Source: JBEBVQ01 sp964527735 (GTDB lineage Bacteria > Bacteroidota > Bacteroidia > Chitinophagales > Chitinophagaceae). From it: a stretch of 64,000 bases of DNA. A program made the translations under genes and the position numbers. The DNA lies in the NCBI GenBank assembly GCA_964527735.1, contig CAZGPG010000016.1:1-64000 (forward strand). Direction: 5' to 3'. Shown one piece after another: positions 60,570-64,000 of this stretch. The notes under the pieces were generated by a model. The model saw only the letters and a program-made list of their open reading frames with translations. It was not told the DNA's origin and searched no databases. The stretch's first letter is position 1. Each line of letters opens with the position of its first letter.

Positions 60570-62489
60570 ATGCTCCCGTCCCGTTTGTTTATTTTAATAG
60601 CCTGTCTGTTTTTACTGCCGCAGTCATTTTCCACCAACGCGCAGCATCATAATCGCGAAACGTTAAAGCAGCCGCGTATCCTGATCCTGCTGGACGGTTC
60701 TTCCAGCATGATGCAGCCCTGGTCGGATGACGATTCACGGTTTAAGGCTGCCGGAAAGATCATCATCCACCTGATGGACAGCATATACCGGATCAATGAT
60801 CAGGTAGAGTTTGCACTACGTGTATACGGTCACCAGTCGCCGGTACAGCAAAACGATTGCTTCGACACACGGCAGGAAGTGGTCTTCAGTAAAAACAACC
60901 TGACGCAAATGTATCTGCGTCTGAACAGCCTGAGCCCGAGAGGTGTTTCCCCGATCGCCTTTTCCCTGAAGGAAGCAGCAGAACGGGATCTGTCGGGAGA
61001 ACAGCAAAATGCCTATAGCATTATACTGATCACAGATGGCGGAGAAAGCTGCAACGGTGATATTTGTGATGTAGTGCAAAGACTGCTGGATAAAAAAATA
61101 TTTTTCAAGCCATATATCCTGAGCCTGGTGGACTATGCACCACTCCGGCAACAATATGCCTGCCTCGGTACATACCTGAACGTAACTAATGAAAAAGAAA
61201 TTACTACCGCAACTACAACGATCATGGAATCATACCGCAAAACATTGCAGTTGCCCGGGATTATATCCAAACCTGCACAACAACCCGTTGTTGCACCAGC
61301 GCCGAAGCAGGTAACCATGACCATACCGGCGCCCAAAAGAGATACCGTAGCTGAGATAAAGCCGGTAACACCGCCGGTTGTGAAACGAGATACCGTACCA
61401 CCCGCGCCCAAGCCGGTTGTGCACACACCATCGCCCGTAGTACTCCCCAAAACGCATATACGTCCTATATCACTCTATGCTACTGCCCGGAGTTTCCCGG
61501 TCCGGCGAAACATACCTGCTGCGAAAAAAGTAAAGCCGGCCACGTATAAAATCAGCCTCGATCCTGAACCGGCGCCGGCTGCGACACCGCCGCCCGTAGC
61601 AGCGTCAAAACCGTCCAATCCCAATGTGCCGGTAATGCCCACGAGGCCCGTCACGGTGCCGGTTACGCCAGACAAGACATCGGAGCCGCCCGCCCGCCTG
61701 GAAAAGGACATTGAAAAACCTTCCTTTACCGTCAATATGGAGGAAGCACATGAGACTACGCTTGAGATCTATTTTACAGACGGCAAAGGCACTTTCTATA
61801 AATCTTCACCGGAATTGCAGCTTGTCGAGCCCGGATCCAAAAAGGTGGTACATCAGTTCCGCCGCAGCATAGATGCGGCTGGTAATCCGCAACCCCAGAA
61901 AATTGCCGCCGGCACATACGATATTGTGATACCCGCAAAATCACAAACCCTGTCTGCGGGGGTTGTTATAGCAGATCAGAAAAAAAACAAAGTCATCATC
62001 AAGGTAGCCAAGGGGAGCCTTCGCTTTGCGTATCAGGGCAACCCCGAACGGCCTGTAAAGGAATTTGAAGCCATCGTTACACGCCGTTTCGACAACCTGG
62101 GGCCCAGTGTACGGCAGCGTTGTACGGCAGAGCTTGACTTTGCCCCCGGGAATTACTATATTGAGGTAAACACATTGCCGATCACCCGGTATAATGCAGA
62201 CATTGATTTCGGCACAACTACCGAATTAAAGATTCCCGAACCGGGATTTGTCCAGTTTACCAATACAGAGCCTGTAGGTCGTGTAGCGCTGCACACGCCG
62301 CTTGGCGACAGCTATGTACGCTTCTTTACACTGGAAGTAAACGGCAATCTGAACGGGCAAAAAGTGCAGCTAAAACCAGGCACCTATGAGGCCCGTTATC
62401 TGAAAACACCCGATATGCCCTATGCACAGGAAACTATTATTAAATTCCTGATAAAGAGCAATGCTATCACAGATGTAGCGCTGCAATAA
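60570..62489 (+). CDS. Exported von Willebrand factor A domain protein
   Basis: A 639-residue protein with a signal peptide (about 1-24, ending STNAQ). A VWA domain spans about 35-220 with an intact MIDAS start (ILLDGSSSMMQPW) and conserved Thr/Asp positions (SPRGVSPIAFSL, LITDGGES). A Pro-rich linker of about 150 residues (VAPAPKQVTMTIPAPKRDT-like repeats) follows. The C-terminal half (about 395-639) has three beta-rich repeats resembling PEGA-like or carboxypeptidase-regulatory modules (GTYDIVIPAKSQTL, GNYYIEVNTLPITR, GTYEARYL). It is probably periplasmic or envelope-attached; function unknown. A GNAT gene follows 24 bases later. Confidence 0.87.
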   Translation: MLPSRLFILIACLFLLPQSFSTNAQHHNRETLKQPRILILLDGSSSMMQPWSDDDSRFKAAGKIIIHLMDSIYRINDQVEFALRVYGHQSPVQQNDCFDTRQEVVFSKNNLTQMYLRLNSLSPRGVSPIAFSLKEAAERDLSGEQQNAYSIILITDGGESCNGDICDVVQRLLDKKIFFKPYILSLVDYAPLRQQYACLGTYLNVTNEKEITTATTTIMESYRKTLQLPGIISKPAQQPVVAPAPKQVTMTIPAPKRDTVAEIKPVTPPVVKRDTVPPAPKPVVHTPSPVVLPKTHIRPISLYATARSFPVRRNIPAAKKVKPATYKISLDPEPAPAATPPPVAASKPSNPNVPVMPTRPVTVPVTPDKTSEPPARLEKDIEKPSFTVNMEEAHETTLEIYFTDGKGTFYKSSPELQLVEPGSKKVVHQFRRSIDAAGNPQPQKIAAGTYDIVIPAKSQTLSAGVVIADQKKNKVIIKVAKGSLRFAYQGNPERPVKEFEAIVTRRFDNLGPSVRQRCTAELDFAPGNYYIEVNTLPITRYNADIDFGTTTELKIPEPGFVQFTNTEPVGRVALHTPLGDSYVRFFTLEVNGNLNGQKVQLKPGTYEARYLKTPDMPYAQETIIKFLIKSNAITDVALQ

Positions 62490-62513
62490 CCAAATAACTA
62501 ATAACTATACAAC

Positions 62514-62957
62514 ATGGATCAGGTAACAATCAGGGAACTAACTGCAGACAGCCCGGAATATGAGCAGGTATACCAGTTGAGGGAAGACATCTTACGCACT
62601 CCTCTGGGTCTTTCGCTGAAAGATGAAGACCTCTCCGCTGAAAAAAATGAAATGATACTTGCTGCCCTGCGGGATGAGCGGGTGATCGGCTGTGTATTAC
62701 TGCAGCCGGTAAATGACATGACTGTAAAATTTCGCCAGATGGCAATTGCTGCAAACGAGCAAAACAAAGGGATCGGGAGCATGTTGTTGGAAGAAGCCGA
62801 AAAAACAGCATGGAAAGCCGGCTTTGAACGCATTGTGCTGCATGCACGGAAAACGGCAGCGAGCTTTTACGAAGAAGCAGGATATACGGCAGAAGGAGAT
62901 GTGTTTGAGGAAGTAGGCATACCGCACCTGTTTATGGAAAAACACAAACCCGTGTAG
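62514..62957 (+). CDS. GNAT family N-acetyltransferase
   Basis: A 147-residue GCN5-type acetyltransferase. The acetyl-CoA motif is QNKGIGSMLLEEAEKTAW, with the preceding beta strand VKFRQMAIAANE and the C-terminal IVLHARKTAASFYEEAGYTAEGDVFEE, typical of the ElaA/YitI-like branch. The substrate is unknown. It probably shares a transcript with the VWA gene and is followed by an inverted repeat. Confidence 0.9.
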   Translation: MDQVTIRELTADSPEYEQVYQLREDILRTPLGLSLKDEDLSAEKNEMILAALRDERVIGCVLLQPVNDMTVKFRQMAIAANEQNKGIGSMLLEEAEKTAWKAGFERIVLHARKTAASFYEEAGYTAEGDVFEEVGIPHLFMEKHKPV

Positions 62958-62966
62958 GGATGACAA

Positions 62967-63055
62967 TTAATTTGAAAATGTGTCAATTTGAAAATGTGTG
63001 TTATGCAAAGGGTAAACAAACCACTCATTTTCAAATTCTCAAATTTTCAAATTGA
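62967..63055. repeat. TTTGAAAATG-type inverted repeat between GNAT and ispG
   Basis: TTAATTTGAAAATGTGTCAATT-like runs at 62967-62997 face complementary CATTTTCAAATT and CAAATTTTCAAATTG runs at 63026-63055, giving an imperfect stem of about 30 bases. It is the third copy of the family seen at 7186-7335 and 56796-56832. Confidence 0.65.
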
Positions 63056-63099
63056 CTCATTAAAATCATCTGTTTTATCGGCCAATCAATCATTCCCTG

Positions 63100-63107
63100 T
63101 ACCTTTG
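63100..63107 (+). promoter_or_regulatory. Predicted -7 element for ispG with a near-leaderless start
   Basis: TACCTTTG ends 9 bases before the ispG ATG at 63117. The transcription start would fall about 5 bases from the start codon. No -33 match of quality was seen. Confidence 0.45.
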
Positions 63108-63116
63108 CCGGGTTAT

Positions 63117-64000
63117 ATGCTACAACACTATTGCTCATCGCTGACCACATACCGAAGGCTGCCCACACAGGAAGTCCGTGTAGGCGACCTGCTGCTGGGA
63201 AACGGGCACCCTGTACGCGTTCAGACCATGACCACCACCGACACGATGGATGTGGCAGGTACCGTAGCACAGAGCATCCGGTGTATTGAGGCGGGAGCCG
63301 AGCTGGTGCGCATCACAGCGCCCAGCAAAAAAGAAGCGGAACAGCTGCAGCATATCAAAGACGCCTTGCGGAAACAAGGTTATCGTACACCGCTTGTGGC
63401 CGACATTCACTTCACACCCAACGCAGCAGAAGTAGCCGCCCGGATCGTGGAGAAAGTACGCGTCAATCCTGGCAACTACGTTGACAAGAAAAAGTTTGAT
63501 TTCATTCAATATACAGATGCCGATTACCAGGCGGAACTGGAACGCATCCACGAACGGTTTACACCACTGGTGCGCATCTGCCGCGAATATGGCACAGCGA
63601 TGCGTATCGGCACTAACCACGGTTCGCTCAGTGACCGGATCATGAGCCGCTATGGTGATACGCCGATGGGCATGGTAGAAAGTGCAATGGAATTTTTACG
63701 GATCGCCCGGGATGAGAACTATCATCAGGTAGTACTCAGTATGAAGAGCAGCAATCCGATCGTTATGGTGCAGGCATACCGGTTACTCGTACGGCAGATG
63801 TTTGAAGAATTCGGCATCGGCTATCCGTTGCACCTCGGCGTAACGGAAGCCGGCGACGGGGAAGACGGACGGATCAAAAGCGCCATCGGTATCGGCTCCC
63901 TGCTCGAAGACGGTATCGGCGATACTATCCGGGTTTCACTGACAGAAGACCCGGAATTTGAAATTCCCGTTTGCCGGGATATGGTGCAGCGTTATACCAA
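63117..64000 (+). CDS. ispG: 4-hydroxy-3-methylbut-2-enyl-diphosphate synthase IspG, 5' fragment
   Basis: The first 294 codons of an IspG/GcpE; the gene runs off the right edge. It catalyses the penultimate step of the MEP isoprenoid pathway. The TIM-barrel part is present: VRVGDLLLGNGHPVRVQTMTT, TPLVADIHFTP, VRVNPGNY, RIGTNHGSLSDRIMSRYGDTP and LHLGVTEAGDGEDGRIKSAIGIG. The break between VRVNPGNYVDKKKF and PLVRICREYG suggests the longer form with a middle insert, as in plants and Bacteroidota. The 4Fe-4S domain lies beyond the window. Confidence 0.95.
   Translation, partial: MLQHYCSSLTTYRRLPTQEVRVGDLLLGNGHPVRVQTMTTTDTMDVAGTVAQSIRCIEAGAELVRITAPSKKEAEQLQHIKDALRKQGYRTPLVADIHFTPNAAEVAARIVEKVRVNPGNYVDKKKFDFIQYTDADYQAELERIHERFTPLVRICREYGTAMRIGTNHGSLSDRIMSRYGDTPMGMVESAMEFLRIARDENYHQVVLSMKSSNPIVMVQAYRLLVRQMFEEFGIGYPLHLGVTEAGDGEDGRIKSAIGIGSLLEDGIGDTIRVSLTEDPEFEIPVCRDMVQRYT

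Noticed and set aside
1..64000. CRISPR arrays, tRNA or rRNA genes, insertion sequences, prophage
   Set aside because: No regularly spaced direct repeats, cloverleaf sequences, transposase, integrase or phage structural genes were seen on either strand. A tRNAscan or Infernal run would be decisive.

Overview
The window reads as a chromosomal segment of a Bacteroidota bacterium; the family Chitinophagaceae is my best guess and is inference. The phylum call rests on four signs: several proteins with type IX secretion (T9SS) C-terminal sorting domains; an alternative complex III respiratory cluster; phylum-restricted small families (DUF4290, DUF4293); and phylum-type promoters of the form TTTG-N19-TAnnTTTG, with little Shine-Dalgarno signal. 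I found no rRNA, tRNA, CRISPR, insertion sequence, integrase or phage gene.

Layout. 1-6955 (minus) is an actA-B-C-D-E operon for quinol oxidation by alternative complex III, cut at the left edge in actE. 7332-8120 is an atypical short-chain dehydrogenase. 8208-16253 (minus) holds three large T9SS-exported surface proteins (FG-GAP/UnbV, propeller plus Ig-like, IgGFc-binding plus tandem modules). A LytS/LytT-type two-component pair with a propeller sensor follows (16558-20423). 20605-34613 is mostly housekeeping: purL, yidC, half of a split transketolase, a YciH/SUI1 factor, a hydrolase, a CBS protein, an HU protein, a TPR protein, a 31-residue basic protein, RNase G, a lone HsdR_N domain, a C-terminal processing protease and a BadF-type kinase. 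34752-40568 carries an OmpA/TSP3 outer-membrane protein, a polyprenyl synthase and uvrA. 40597-46609 (minus) is a second exported block: a reprolysin-like T9SS protease, a lipoprotein in operon with it, an SGNH hydrolase, an FkbM methyltransferase and tatA. 46796-64000 is housekeeping: gcvP, ridA, tsaB, an ArsR regulator, a gamma-carbonic anhydrase-like protein, murA, an enoyl-CoA hydratase, serS, an orphan OmpR regulator, tex, a VWA protein, a GNAT and partial ispG.

The most interesting observation is the lipoprotein at 42844-43464, immediately upstream of the T9SS metalloprotease. It aligns without gaps (19 identities in 63 positions, counted by eye) to the protease's own N-terminal propeptide region. 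This suggests a free-standing, membrane-anchored prodomain that may inhibit or chaperone the protease. Other points of note: a MurA with Asp in place of the catalytic Cys; a six-haem ActA; an OmpA domain lacking its peptidoglycan-binding Asp; a probably frameshifted AT-rich gene near 28 kb; and at least six families of strong intergenic palindromes, several overlapping stop codons.
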